IMG/VR virus record: IMGVR_UViG_3300044995_000088
Coordinates: 1-21,244 of that record
DNA from: a virus
DNA length: 21,244 bases
Strand: one strand, 5' to 3'
Positions within the stretch are counted from its first letter, which is position 1; each line of letters begins with the position of its first letter. The notes beneath the pieces are model-generated. The model saw only the letters and a program-made list of their open reading frames with translations. It was not told the origin of the DNA and searched no databases. Positions 1 to 7,749 of this stretch are shown here, piece by piece. A program made the position numbers and the translations under genes.

Positions 1-189
1 GTACGCCGGGCCTAACGGCGTATTGCTGATCTTCGCTACGTGTTGAGCCGGCGGGCGCTTCTTCAGACCATCTACGATAGACGGCAACGCATTGACCATC
101 TCTTCGCATTGAGATGGCAATCTGAGCGTCTCGGTCTGCTGACTAACGCCGTTAACAAGCGTGGGGATAGGAATAGTGACGAGAGCCAT
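1..189 (-). CDS. Tail tubular protein B (gp12-like), N-terminal part only
   Basis: Translating the minus strand from the ATG at 189 gives 63 residues that run off the left edge. The N-terminus has the pattern of T7 gp12-type nozzle proteins: a short start (MALVTIPIPTLVNG), then GVSQQTETLRLPSQCEEM, then a G-L-K-K-R-P-P motif at about residues 44-50. Family knowledge: this protein forms the tail nozzle below the gp11 adaptor ring. The ATG shares one base with the TAA stop of the preceding tail tubular A gene, so the two are probably translationally coupled. Identity rests on this short N-terminus plus gene order. Confidence 0.88.
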   Translation of the reverse strand, partial: MALVTIPIPTLVNGVSQQTETLRLPSQCEEMVNALPSIVDGLKKRPPAQHVAKISNTPLGPAY

Positions 190-776
190 TAGAACGCCCC
201 AGACCTGTCTAGAATGCGTGCCACAGACCAGCTATCGAAGATGCTGTAATTCGCCGTGTCGCCGTCATACTGGCGGAGATCGCTCAATGCCCTTGCCTCT
301 TCTTGGGCCGCCATAGCTCGGAGCGTCTCGGAACCAAGCGCCCGATCGACGAAGACCCGCGCGGCGCGGTACTTGATGTAGGCCCTCGCCGCTTCCGGCA
401 GATCGTTCCACGGCAGCATCCAGACGATCTCCACGCGCAGCGGGGAAGAGAACGTGTAGGTCCGGTTCTTCTTGTCGTAGAGGCGCTGCCCGCGTTGGAC
501 CGGATCGATGTCGTTGGGGCTCTTTCGCGTGTAGACTACCCGTAGAACCGTGTCCGGAAGAGTGATCTGACCATCGACCCCTGGGGTCAACTCGTAGTCC
601 CGCTCGGTGTTGAAGTTCCAACCTTCGAGCAGAACCTGCCGAGTGACCTCGGTTAGCACGTTCTTGGCCAACGACGCGTCTGCCGACGCTTCGTCGATCG
701 TGTTCACCGGAGCGCTGCCAATAGCGCTCAACATCGTGTTGATGGCATCGAGTTCGGTTGTGAGGCCACTCGCCAT
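189..776 (-). CDS. Tail tubular protein A (gp11-like adaptor)
   Basis: 195 residues, almost the same length as T7 gp11 (196). The N-terminal pattern INTMLSAIGSAPVNT, followed by an acidic stretch and RQVLLEGWNFNTE, is the hallmark of this family. Family knowledge: twelve copies form the adaptor ring (gatekeeper) joining the portal to the gp12 nozzle. It is the first gene after the intrinsic terminator that follows the capsid gene, the same relation as T7 gene 11 to Tphi, so it is probably expressed by read-through and less strongly than capsid. The GGGG just upstream of the ATG may serve as a weak ribosome binding site. Confidence 0.93.
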   Translation of the reverse strand: MASGLTTELDAINTMLSAIGSAPVNTIDEASADASLAKNVLTEVTRQVLLEGWNFNTERDYELTPGVDGQITLPDTVLRVVYTRKSPNDIDPVQRGQRLYDKKNRTYTFSSPLRVEIVWMLPWNDLPEAARAYIKYRAARVFVDRALGSETLRAMAAQEEARALSDLRQYDGDTANYSIFDSWSVARILDRSGAF

Positions 777-786
777 GGTTTACCCC

Positions 787-821
787 GAAAAATAGCAGGC
801 CGAGATTTCTCCCGGCCTGCT
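787..821 (-). terminator. Intrinsic terminator after capsid gene (Tphi position)
   Basis: On the minus strand a perfect 9-bp stem (AGCAGGCCG pairing with CGGCCTGCT, loop at 803-812) is followed by A and five Ts. It lies 26 bases after the capsid stop and before the tail tubular A gene, exactly where T7 has Tphi. Inference: it acts on the phage polymerase with partial efficiency, so capsid is made in excess over tail proteins. Confidence 0.9.
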
Positions 822-847
822 CACTAGTGTAGGCTGTCAGTTAGGGA

Positions 848-1792
848 TTAGGCGGGCGTGCCGGTGCGAAGCTCGACCGCGCACTCGGGACGGAGAATGC
901 CGTGGCCGACCGCCATACGGGCGACCATCTGATCGCCCTGATACTCGATCCGCCGGCCCATCTCGGTGGAGAGGTCGAGCAGCTCGACGGTGCCGACGGC
1001 CTCGCGCTTCATCACAACGCCCCTGGTCACGGAGAAGTCGCCGTGGTAGGTGTTGTGGGCGCCGGCGGGCGAAGACGTGATGGTAGTGGTGGGCAGGTTG
1101 TTGCTCTTGACGATCTCGATGCCAGCCACCCGGAGGACCTTACCATCCGAGTAGGCACCAGCGCCGCCCCAGTCCTTGTTGATCACGTTGGTGTTCTGGG
1201 CGAGCAGGTAAAACTGCGCCGGCTTGAGGATGCAGAACCGCATGTCCTCGCCGACGTCCTTCTCGTCCAGCGTCTGGGCAGCAGTGAACAGCGCAGCCGC
1301 GAGGACCGAACTGTCGGAGCCGATGGTGGCCGAAGTCACAGCGGAGCCGCCGTAGCCGCCAGAGATGGTCGCGGCGGCCCGAGCAGCGAGAACCGCAGAG
1401 ATCAGGACCTGCTTGTCGTAGAGAACGGCCAGAGCTCGGCCAAGCTCGGCGGTGTAAATGCTGCGCACATCGAAGTTGTTCATGGCCTCGTCGAGGTCGT
1501 AGATGACCGCCGAAGCCACGAGAAGCCCGTCCACGTTGATCACACGCTCGCCGTGCTTGATGGCCAGCGGGCTGATCTCGTTGCCGGGCGTGAGGTAGTC
1601 AGCGACAGCCTTCCACGTGGCGGGGAACCGAGCGCTCTTGCCGCTGGTGATCCGCCGCACGAGGTGCTTGTCGCGCATGACGTTCACGGTCTCGAACGCC
1701 GTGAGAACCTCGGTCTCGAAGACGGTCTGAAAACCGGCACGATCGTTGCCGGTCGCGTTGATCTGACCGAGGCGGGATAAGGTAATAGACAT
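848..1792 (-). CDS. Major capsid protein (gp10-like, HK97 fold expected)
   Basis: 314 residues, slightly shorter than T7 gp10A (about 345). The start is typical of podoviral capsid proteins: residues ~20-35 read FQTVFETEVLTAFETV, followed by RRITSGKSARFPATWKA, as in T7-type capsids. Later come YDLDEAMNNFDVRS and a conserved glycine-rich end. It sits between the spanin genes and a terminator. The start is unusual: there is no Shine-Dalgarno sequence within 15 bases of the ATG. A strong GAAGGAGG lies about 36 bases upstream, separated by a CA-rich stretch. The first-Met choice is supported by the typical N-terminus. No frameshifted gp10B-like extension is evident, because a terminator follows directly. 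Confidence 0.95.
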   Translation of the reverse strand: MSITLSRLGQINATGNDRAGFQTVFETEVLTAFETVNVMRDKHLVRRITSGKSARFPATWKAVADYLTPGNEISPLAIKHGERVINVDGLLVASAVIYDLDEAMNNFDVRSIYTAELGRALAVLYDKQVLISAVLAARAAATISGGYGGSAVTSATIGSDSSVLAAALFTAAQTLDEKDVGEDMRFCILKPAQFYLLAQNTNVINKDWGGAGAYSDGKVLRVAGIEIVKSNNLPTTTITSSPAGAHNTYHGDFSVTRGVVMKREAVGTVELLDLSTEMGRRIEYQGDQMVARMAVGHGILRPECAVELRTGTPA

Positions 1793-1940
1793 GTTGTGTC
1801 AGGTGTCCGGTGTGTTGGTGGGCCTAAGCCTCCTTCAACTCACCTCGCACTGGGTTGCCCGCGCTGCACCTCCGCAGAGGGTGGCACGGACCTAGGACAA
1901 AGGTAGTCTCTAGTAGGCGACTATGCTGTTACGCAAACTG
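1793..1940 (-). promoter_or_regulatory. Capsid gene leader (about 150 nt)
   Basis: This is the longest non-coding gap in the late region and precedes the most highly expressed late gene, as in T7 where phi10 lies here. Reading the minus strand: the spanin stop is followed at once by a motif shared with other gaps (1919-1938). Next come a short inverted repeat (TAGTC ... GACTA), a small hairpin (CACCCTC-TGCG-GAGGTG type), a detached GAAGGAGG, and a CA-rich, structure-poor stretch leading into the ATG. Inference: it contains a phage-polymerase promoter and an unstructured translational leader. The promoter is not proven. Confidence 0.5.
1919..1938 (-). promoter_or_regulatory. Candidate phage-polymerase promoter motif, copy 1
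   Basis: The minus strand reads GTTTGCGTAACAGCATAGTC. It shares a TTGCGTA core, and C/G positions after it, with GGTTGCGTAGCTGCAAATGG at 14702-14721 and GGTTGCGTATCTGCGAACGG at 17568-17587. All three copies start in, or within a few bases of, a non-coding gap upstream of a gene on the same strand. Phage polymerases of this class use promoters of about 20-23 bp, so the size fits. This copy is the most divergent, and its downstream GG is missing. Confidence 0.35.
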
Positions 1941-2126
1941 CTAGTCGGCCGTTTCGCCGGACTGCAGGCAGAACTGTTCGTACTTCAAATTGTGTGCGAA
2001 AATTTCCCTCTGGGTCTCCTCGGTGTCCCGATCGGACCACGTAAGCGGGGAGACCCAAGATGGACACAGCTCAAGGACGGCGGTATTTGCGCATCCGCTC
2101 GCGGAGAGCATCGAGGCCAGGATCAC
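1941..2126 (-). CDS. Probable outer-membrane spanin (Rz1-like lipoprotein)
   Basis: A small ORF that starts inside the upstream gene in another frame, the classic Rz/Rz1 arrangement. Starting at GTG 2126 (GAGGAG ten bases upstream) gives 61 residues: a short hydrophobic segment MILASMLSASGC ending in a lipobox-like S-A-S-G-C, then a mature part with CPSWVSPLTWSDRDTEET and a second motif AHNLKYEQFC. The W-S-D-R-D-T ... HN pattern is familiar from small phage lysis-cassette proteins. The frame is open up to an ATG at 2216, which would add an arginine-rich leader of 30 residues. I prefer the shorter form because a lipoprotein signal should start near the N-terminus, though it is unusually short. 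Proposed role: link the outer membrane to the inner-membrane spanin at the last step of lysis. Confidence 0.62.
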   Translation of the reverse strand: MILASMLSASGCANTAVLELCPSWVSPLTWSDRDTEETQREIFAHNLKYEQFCLQSGETAD

Positions 2127-2301
2127 GAGAGACGCGCTCCTCGATCGCCTTCGCTGCGCGAGCGGCCGCTCGGTCCGCTTCAAGGGTTGCAAGCCGCGCC
2201 TCCTTTCGGCCCTCATCCCGCAGCCGGCGCTCCTTGATGCGCATTGCCAGCATCAACACGATGTCCAGCAGGGCCGAGATGGCCGAGATGAGCTTGGTCA
2301 T
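2071..2301 (-). CDS. Probable inner-membrane spanin (Rz-like)
   Basis: 76 residues. An N-terminal hydrophobic segment (residues ~4-20, LISAISALLDIVLMLAM) would be a signal-anchor. It is followed by a highly charged, alanine/arginine/glutamate-rich helix (residues ~22-70) that looks like a coiled coil. This is the size-reduced layout of an Rz-type i-spanin, and the Rz1-like lipoprotein frame begins within it. The start overlaps the stop of the preceding gene by four bases. The sequence itself is not distinctive, so the call depends on topology and the nested partner. Confidence 0.6.
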   Translation of the reverse strand: MTKLISAISALLDIVLMLAMRIKERRLRDEGRKEARLATLEADRAAARAAKAIEERVSRDPGLDALRERMRKYRRP

Positions 2302-2746
2302 TCGTAGTAGTCTACGAGGCCGTGTTTTGGATCAAGAAAGTCGAAGCCGACCGGACGCCACGGCAAAACGGTGGACACCACGCGCAGCGACTGCAAAGGA
2401 ACGGCTGTCGTTACGTACATGATCAGCTTTGTTTCATTCTCTCCACAAGACCCAGTGATCCAAATAACAATGTACTTCGGGAAGTCCAACCACGCCGTGT
2501 GCATGTTGCCCGTAGCGTTCGCGGAGAACCCGGCAGATACGTAGTGGCCTAGGTCTACAGCGTGCCCGACCCCCACATGGACGACCCCCGCCGGTTTTGC
2601 GCGGAAGAACGTGTGATACGCCCAGACGTCTTTCTCGAACCTGCGGTGCGCGAAGCCGCGCTTGGGGACGGCCTCGAGGTACATGATCTGCCGAGTGGCC
2701 GATTGGGCCGGCAGATACGGGTCTTCGTCTCTGAAAAGCGCGATCC

Positions 2747-2750
<4 letters not shown>
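2298..2750 (-). CDS. Unrecognised protein, 150 aa, in lysis/head insert
   Basis: I do not recognise this protein. It is rich in aromatic residues and beta-branched runs (for example YIVIWITG and KLIMYVTTAV). It has no signal peptide, no clear transmembrane helix and few charged clusters, suggesting a compact beta-rich fold. Reality as a gene is supported by ATGA coupling to the upstream gene, tight overlap with the spanin gene and an uninterrupted frame. Its base composition looks less GC-rich than its neighbours, with several AT-rich codons, which may mark a recently acquired gene. Position between the holin-like and spanin genes makes a lysis or virion-decoration role possible, but nothing in the sequence shows which. 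Confidence 0.75.
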
Positions 2751-3396
<646 letters not shown>

Positions 3397-3400
<4 letters not shown>

Positions 3401-3624
3401 CCAACAGCCTCCTTATCGGACTTGCTGGGCGCACCGGCATCCTTGGCGTTCGGCGTGATGATGCCGGCGAGAACCTCGATCACCCGGTAGACCTTGGCGA
3501 CCACCGCGTCGTCCGCCGGGGTCGGCGTCAGGTTGACGATCGCGATGGCCAGCGCGTGAACCGCCGCGAGGACGGCGAGAACGCCCGACCAGTTGCTGTT
3601 GATGAACTCAACGATTTCGGACAT
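3397..3624 (-). CDS. Putative holin
   Basis: 75 residues from the ATG at 3624, which has AAGGGG four bases upstream. An in-frame ATG eight codons earlier lacks such a site. One hydrophobic helix (residues ~11-32, WSGVLAVLAAVHALAIAIV) is followed by L-T-P-T-P-A-D-D, then an amphipathic helix and a charged, lysine-containing C-terminal tail. This layout, including the TPTP-D-D motif after the membrane helix, is seen in many small phage holin-like proteins. Expected role: a pore or lesion in the inner membrane that lets out the amidase encoded at 12438-12890. It starts one base after the scaffold stop and lies in an insert between scaffold and capsid genes, not in the terminal lysis position of T7. 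Confidence 0.6.
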
Positions 3625-3625
3625 G

Positions 3626-4408
3626 TCACCCCTTCCTTGCGAACTCACTAGCGAGGAGCTTGCGCTGCACTTCGGCTCGGTAGGCCGGGTCGCGCGCGTA
3701 CCGCGGGTCTTTCATGGCATCGACGGCCTGCTCGCGCGACGCGAACCCGACCACGCCACCCGCGCCGCCGCCCATCACGACCCGCGCCGGGTCGGAGCCG
3801 AGCGCGGAGCGATAGCGCGCGGCCAGCCCGAGAACCGCCAGCCGGGCGGCCTCAGGAGACCTGCCAGTGACCACTTCGTTGAACGCCGCGATCTCGGCCG
3901 GCGATAGGTTAGCAGCGGCCCACTGCGCCATTGCCGCATAGGCCTTGTCTCCGCCGACCTCTTCCTTGATCTTGTTTTCGAACTCCAGCCGCTTGGGATC
4001 GACCTCCGGCTGCTCGTCCTGTTTGGCGGCCTCCGCGAGCATCCCGCGGATGTACGCATCCACAACGTGCCGCGGGTATCCGGCCTTACCGAGGAGGTTG
4101 TAGCTCTCCTCGGAAAGGCGCCCGTTCTTTGCGAACTCGGTATTGAGTGCCTCGACCTGTTCGGGCAGGAGGCCCGGCACGGTGTTCTGGCTCGGGGCTG
4201 CCGCAGTCTGCGCAGCTTGCGCGGTTCCGGCCTCGTTGGCTGGCGCCTGCTGCGCCGACGCGCGCTGACCGAGTTTACGCTCCAGCTCGACATAGGCCTT
4301 GGCGAGCGCGGCCACGTCAGGCTTGTCGCCGCGCATGAACTTCTCGGGGATCGGAACGTCCACCGAGAGGGCCGTGTCCTGCTGCTGGAGCTGCGCCGTC
4401 TGATCCAT
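3626..4408 (-). CDS. Capsid assembly scaffolding protein (gp9-like)
   Basis: 260 residues, somewhat shorter than T7 gp9 (about 307). The N-terminal part has the familiar IPEKFM ... DVAALAKAYVELERKLG block (residues ~20-46), then an alanine/glutamine-rich low-complexity stretch, an acidic helical middle (PEQVEALNTEFAKNGRLSEE and following), and a basic C-terminus ending EFARKG. Such a basic tail binds the inner capsid surface in scaffold proteins generally. It lies directly after the portal and a 69-aa ORF, in T7 order. The TGATG junction suggests coupling with the upstream small gene. Confidence 0.85.
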   Translation of the reverse strand: MDQTAQLQQQDTALSVDVPIPEKFMRGDKPDVAALAKAYVELERKLGQRASAQQAPANEAGTAQAAQTAAAPSQNTVPGLLPEQVEALNTEFAKNGRLSEESYNLLGKAGYPRHVVDAYIRGMLAEAAKQDEQPEVDPKRLEFENKIKEEVGGDKAYAAMAQWAAANLSPAEIAAFNEVVTGRSPEAARLAVLGLAARYRSALGSDPARVVMGGGAGGVVGFASREQAVDAMKDPRYARDPAYRAEVQRKLLASEFARKG

Positions 4409-4617
4409 CAGTAATGCTCCACCGTCAGGCCGTACTGCTCGTTGGTCACGACCTTCTTAGGCTCGCTTCGAGGCGCCGCGACGTTGGGCGATAGGGTGCC
4501 GAAGTCTGGCATGTGTCCCGGCTCGACCACGAGATCGACGGTCTTGGGTGCCTCGTCGGTCTCGGCCGCCTGTCGTGCGGCCCGCGAGCGGACCGTTACG
4601 GTCTTCTTCTCGCTCAC
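4408..4617 (-). CDS. Small unrecognised head-region protein, 69 aa
   Basis: I do not recognise this family. The N-terminal third is basic (KKTVTVRSRAARQAAE). The middle holds PGHMPDFGTLSPNVA, and the C-terminus ends in EQYGLTVEHY. No membrane segment is visible and the protein looks poorly structured. GTG start coupled through GTGA to the portal stop, and TGATG coupling to the scaffold, place it firmly in the head operon. Small ORFs at this position are common in T7-like phages. A capsid-assembly or minor virion role is only a guess. Confidence 0.7.
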   Translation of the reverse strand: MSEKKTVTVRSRAARQAAETDEAPKTVDLVVEPGHMPDFGTLSPNVAAPRSEPKKVVTNEQYGLTVEHY

Positions 4618-6170
4618 TGCTGCTTAACTCCTTGCTGAGGTAGGCTGTTGTCGATAATGGCCTCACCGGCCTTCTGCAGAACGCCCGGCGCGGCCTGTTG
4701 TGCCATCTGCGCCAGCATCGCCGCTTGCTGCTCTTGGGCGAGCTGCTCGTCGGACTTGATGAGACCGGCGGTGTCGATGCCCTCGGCCGCACCGAGCCGC
4801 TTGATAAGCTCGCCTGTGTTCAGGCGCATGATCGTCTCCTGCGGCCCGATGGTCGCCGTTAGGGTCTGCAAGAACGACACGATGCGCGCCCGATCGTTCC
4901 CGCGCCCGAGGGCCTCCATACCGGTGACGATGCTCAAACGGACCGCATCGTCCGGCAACGCCGGAAGTGCTCCAGCCTTTTGCAGCAGAGCCATGCGCCG
5001 CCGCACGTAGGGGATCTGAAATTCCGACGACAGAGCCGAGTAAACGCCGCCGAGCGCGCTCTCAAGCTCTTGCGCCATGTAGCGGATCTCTTCGGCCGTT
5101 ACGCGCTCTGCTTGCCGCTGGACCGCAGTGTTGAGCAAGAACGCCATCTCCAGCCGCTGGGTGATGTCGGCCATCACCACGCGGGTCACCGAGAAGTCGG
5201 CCGACTTGCCGACCTGAAGGACGGTCACGTCCTCAGCAGCGCCCTCGCGAATAGCGCCGTTCTCGGCCTCGGCCAGCGTCTTGGGGCGCGTCATTGAGCC
5301 GGGCCGCACCAAGAAGAGCACCTTGGAGGCCGCTGCGGTCCCCTCGACGAGAGCCTTCGAGAGCGCTTCGAGCGACGCCAAGTCGCCCATGATGTCCTCG
5401 ACGAAGGAGCGGCCATAGTGCTCCCCGTCGACGCGGATCATACGCAGCGGGATGAACGGCGAGCGGTCTGCCGGGTAGTCGCCGAAAGACCCGGGTACTT
5501 CGATCCCGTTGATCTCCTGATAAGACTGCATTCGGTCGCCGACGCGCTCGACGTGCGTGTAGACGCGCACGTTCTCGTCATCGTCGGCCTTGACCCCGAC
5601 ATACGCCCGAAGCTCGGGGTCGAGCGTCCGGCCGGCCACCTCTTCGCAGATCACGATCTCCAAAACGTTCCCCGCGCCGTCCCTGCGGACCACGTAACGG
5701 GTCAGCGGGATCGCCCGAGCGCCTTCCGGCATGACGACGAAGAGGACGTTGCCGGCGACGATCATGTGCTTGAGCGCCTCGTCGAGCACCGGGCGATCGT
5801 TTGCGCTTTCGATCGCCTCGATGATCTTGCGCTCGATCTGCGCCAGCGCGCTGTCCACCGAGGACTTGATCTCCGGCGCCTGCTCTAGTCCCTTCTGCAC
5901 CTCCGGGCTTGCGATCAGCCGGAAGAACGGCGCGTTGGGCGGGAACAGCGCCATCAACAACTTGCTGCTCAGGTGGTTAACGCCCCGGCTGCCGACGCTC
6001 TGGTACGGGCGGTAGAGCCGCATCGTCGCGTTGTGCCCGGCCGGCGGGTACAGCGCCGGCACGGTCAGTTTAGAGGCGTCGCGGGCACGCTGGAGATACG
6101 GCTCTCGGTGGGGCGTCAGCGCCGCATAGCGCTGCGCTGCCGGCCCCGGGTTTTTCGGGTCCGTGATCAC
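4614..6170 (-). CDS. Portal (head-tail connector, gp8-like)
   Basis: 518 residues against 536 in T7 gp8. Residues 57-78 carry the hallmark QSVGSRGVNHLSSKLLMALF stretch of podoviral portals. Later blocks MADITQRLEMAFLLNTAVQR and AERVTAEEIRYMAQELESALGGVYSALSSE also match the family. Family knowledge: a dodecamer at one capsid vertex through which DNA is packaged and released, and to which gp11 attaches. The start is GTG, coupled through GTGA to the proline-rich small protein. The C-terminal ~60 residues are Gln/Ala-rich, as in other portals whose end forms the barrel. Confidence 0.95.
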   Translation of the reverse strand: MITDPKNPGPAAQRYAALTPHREPYLQRARDASKLTVPALYPPAGHNATMRLYRPYQSVGSRGVNHLSSKLLMALFPPNAPFFRLIASPEVQKGLEQAPEIKSSVDSALAQIERKIIEAIESANDRPVLDEALKHMIVAGNVLFVVMPEGARAIPLTRYVVRRDGAGNVLEIVICEEVAGRTLDPELRAYVGVKADDDENVRVYTHVERVGDRMQSYQEINGIEVPGSFGDYPADRSPFIPLRMIRVDGEHYGRSFVEDIMGDLASLEALSKALVEGTAAASKVLFLVRPGSMTRPKTLAEAENGAIREGAAEDVTVLQVGKSADFSVTRVVMADITQRLEMAFLLNTAVQRQAERVTAEEIRYMAQELESALGGVYSALSSEFQIPYVRRRMALLQKAGALPALPDDAVRLSIVTGMEALGRGNDRARIVSFLQTLTATIGPQETIMRLNTGELIKRLGAAEGIDTAGLIKSDEQLAQEQQAAMLAQMAQQAAPGVLQKAGEAIIDNSLPQQGVKQQ

Positions 6171-6376
6171 AACGGGATACTGAGACCGGACGAGGGCTGG
6201 GTGGTGGACACGCTGCGGTCGATCCGGAGCGCCGACACGCCGGTTCGCCGCGGTGTGCCGCCGCTGTCGCTGCGCTTCTTACGCTTCGGCGGGACGACAT
6301 CGGGCGCAGGCGGGGGCGGCGGAGGGGGCGGAGGTGGATCTGGAATTTTCGGCGTCTTAGGTCTGATCGTGCACAT
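6167..6376 (-). CDS. Proline-rich small protein upstream of portal, 69 aa
   Basis: The start is chosen at ATG 6376. A longer open frame reaching 6697 is only the shadow of neighbouring genes. Layout: MCTIRPKTPKIPD, ten prolines in a row (coded by a G-rich tract on the plus strand near 6309-6335), a basic KRKKR patch, then RRTGVSALRIDRSV and a C-terminal GLSIPL. The L-R-I-D-R ... L-S/N-I-P ending is a pattern I have seen in small proteins next to portals of many podoviruses. Their function is unknown to me. It overlaps the end of the preceding gene by 20 bases and is coupled by GTGA to the portal. Confidence 0.75.
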   Translation of the reverse strand: MCTIRPKTPKIPDPPPPPPPPPPAPDVVPPKRKKRSDSGGTPRRTGVSALRIDRSVSTTQPSSGLSIPL

Positions 6377-6551
6377 GCGTCTCGTTCTGTTCCTGATACA
6401 CCTTCCGAAGAAACTCGACGACAGAGGCCTGTCCGGCCTTGAACCAGACCATTCGGTCACTGTCGGTAATCGACGGAGGGCGCGACGGATAGATCTTCTC
6501 CAGCGCTTCCACCAGCGCCAGAGACACGGGGGGAAGCTTATCGGCGTCCAT
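6357..6551 (-). CDS. Small unrecognised protein, 64 aa
   Basis: Not recognised. Mostly helical in appearance: SLALVEALEKIYPSRPP, then MVWFKAGQASVVEFLRKVYQEQ. Repeats in many phages of small proteins that pair an EALE.IYP-type helix with an aromatic W-F-K-A-G-Q motif suggest a real family, but I cannot name it. GAAGGAG nine bases before the ATG supports the start. It begins four bases after the upstream stop and overlaps the proline-rich gene downstream. Confidence 0.7.
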   Translation of the reverse strand: MDADKLPPVSLALVEALEKIYPSRPPSITDSDRMVWFKAGQASVVEFLRKVYQEQNETHVHDQT

Positions 6552-6555
6552 GCGG

Positions 6556-6774
6556 TTACGCTCCTTCCACCTTGTAACGGAACTCCCGAATATTGAGCTG
6601 GCAGCCCGAGCACTTCTGTGCGACCGAAAGCTGGGCTTGCATCACCTCGGTCTCGCCCGGACCGAACAGCCGCGCGCGATGGAGGTACGGGGTCCACTTG
6701 AGGTGGCTGCCGGTCCCCACCCAGAACCTGCCGTCGCTCGTGCGCTCGATCACATAGAAGGCCCGCTCACTCAC
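6556..6774 (-). CDS. Small unrecognised protein with Cys pair, 72 aa
   Basis: Not recognised. It begins AFYVIERTSDGRFWVG, followed by LKWTPYLHRARLF, which looks like a small beta sheet. It ends with a CSGC pair (residues ~55-58) and a basic REFRYKVEG stretch. A single C-x-x-C could bind metal only with help from another chain. GTG start overlaps the upstream DUF3310 gene by eight bases. Reality is supported by the tight packing and uninterrupted frame. Function unknown. Confidence 0.7.
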   Translation of the reverse strand: MSERAFYVIERTSDGRFWVGTGSHLKWTPYLHRARLFGPGETEVMQAQLSVAQKCSGCQLNIREFRYKVEGA

Positions 6775-6985
6775 CGGCGCTCTCCTTCTCGATCAGATAG
6801 TCCAAGTACCACCGCGCTTTTTTCAAGTCTTCGACGCCGTTCTTCCGGCGCCACCGCACGACGTACTTGACCACGTTAGCTTCCGCCCACGGGAGGCTGT
6901 TGGCGACGATGAAGTCGATCGGCTGAATTTTGAAGTCTTTGTAGTGCGACCCGCCGACTTGACTGTCGGTCACTTTGGCTCCCAC
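6767..6985 (-). CDS. DUF3310-type protein (SaV-like), 72 aa
   Basis: The sequence carries the full signature of the DUF3310 family: QVGGSHYKDFKIQPIDFI (residues ~9-26), then NVVKYVVRWRRKNGVEDLKKARWYLDYL (residues ~38-65). The domain is widespread in phages and also occurs in the T7 gp1.7 nucleotide kinase; stand-alone copies like this have no proven activity that I know of. Start is GTG, overlapping the exonuclease end by 16 bases. Position next to the exonuclease suggests a nucleotide-metabolism role, which is inference. Confidence 0.88.
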   Translation of the reverse strand: MGAKVTDSQVGGSHYKDFKIQPIDFIVANSLPWAEANVVKYVVRWRRKNGVEDLKKARWYLDYLIEKESAGE

Positions 6986-7749
6986 AGCTTCGGCTCCCTT
7001 CTAGCGAAGTCGTAATCAGAAGCGCGCAATATGCGCGCAAGTCTCGCTTGAAGCAGTGCCTCTTCTTCACCGAGGCCGGCTGCCTCGAAGGCCGGTACGA
7101 CGCGCTCGCGCCACACCGCAGCGACGCCCATGTCTCGAACCGCATAGACGCCCCCGATGATCTTCTCGGCCTTCGCCGGTCCGACGCCGGGGCAGCCCGA
7201 ATAACCGTCCGTCCGGTCGCCCGACAGCGTCTGGCAGAGGTGCCAGTAGTCTGCGTCGTGTTCGCTGATCTCGACCGGCTCTTGCAGTTTACCGGGAATG
7301 AAGAGCAGCCCCGGGATAGACTTCATGTCCTTGTCGATCGAGACCAAGATCTTCGTGCCCGGCACGATGACCTTGGAGGTCATGATGATGCCGGCCACGT
7401 CGTCGCCCTCTAGGCCCGGCCTGACGTAAGCCTTGTGAGCCTCGATCAGGTGCGCCCGCAGGGCGTCGTAGAGCATCGGCTTTCTGGTCGTCCGGCCGGC
7501 CTTGTAGGACGGCGACAGATTGCGCCTGAACGACCCGCCGGCGTCACTCAGAACGACAACGACACGCGAGGCCTTGAGTAGGTCGCGATAGTAGGTCAGC
7601 TCGGCGTCGATCCGCCCTTTCGCCTCTTCGAGGTCGGCCCATAAGGAGAACTGCCCGTCTCCCCAGTCGATCGCCCGCTCGACGGCGAACCCTGTGCGGT
7701 AGACGAGAATGTCGCCATCAACGACGATCGACGTGTCGTTACGACCCAT
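6970..7749 (-). CDS. 5'-3' exonuclease (gp6-like, FEN/RNase H fold)
   Basis: 259 residues from ATG 7749, chosen because GGAGG lies nine bases upstream and residues 9-13 (VVDGD) then fall where the first metal-binding aspartates belong. An ATG ten codons earlier is less likely. Metal-ligand blocks in order: D11/D13, D69 (VLSDAGG), EGDD at 114-117, SIDKDMKSIPG at 137-147 (D139, D141), D178/D181, then the helix-hairpin-helix-like GCPGVGPAKAEKII (185-198). Role: host DNA degradation and primer removal. It overlaps the upstream acidic protein by 11 bases and lies two genes after DNA polymerase, close to the T7 order. Confidence 0.92.
   Translation of the reverse strand: MGRNDTSIVVDGDILVYRTGFAVERAIDWGDGQFSLWADLEEAKGRIDAELTYYRDLLKASRVVVVLSDAGGSFRRNLSPSYKAGRTTRKPMLYDALRAHLIEAHKAYVRPGLEGDDVAGIIMTSKVIVPGTKILVSIDKDMKSIPGLLFIPGKLQEPVEISEHDADYWHLCQTLSGDRTDGYSGCPGVGPAKAEKIIGGVYAVRDMGVAAVWRERVVPAFEAAGLGEEEALLQARLARILRASDYDFARREPKLWEPK

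Noticed and set aside
902-1780. Long plus-strand open frame of 292 codons opposite the capsid gene
   Set aside because: It is the antisense shadow of a clear capsid gene; GC-rich codon bias opens such frames, and the product is a low-complexity mix of Asp, Gly, Arg and Val with no recognised motif.
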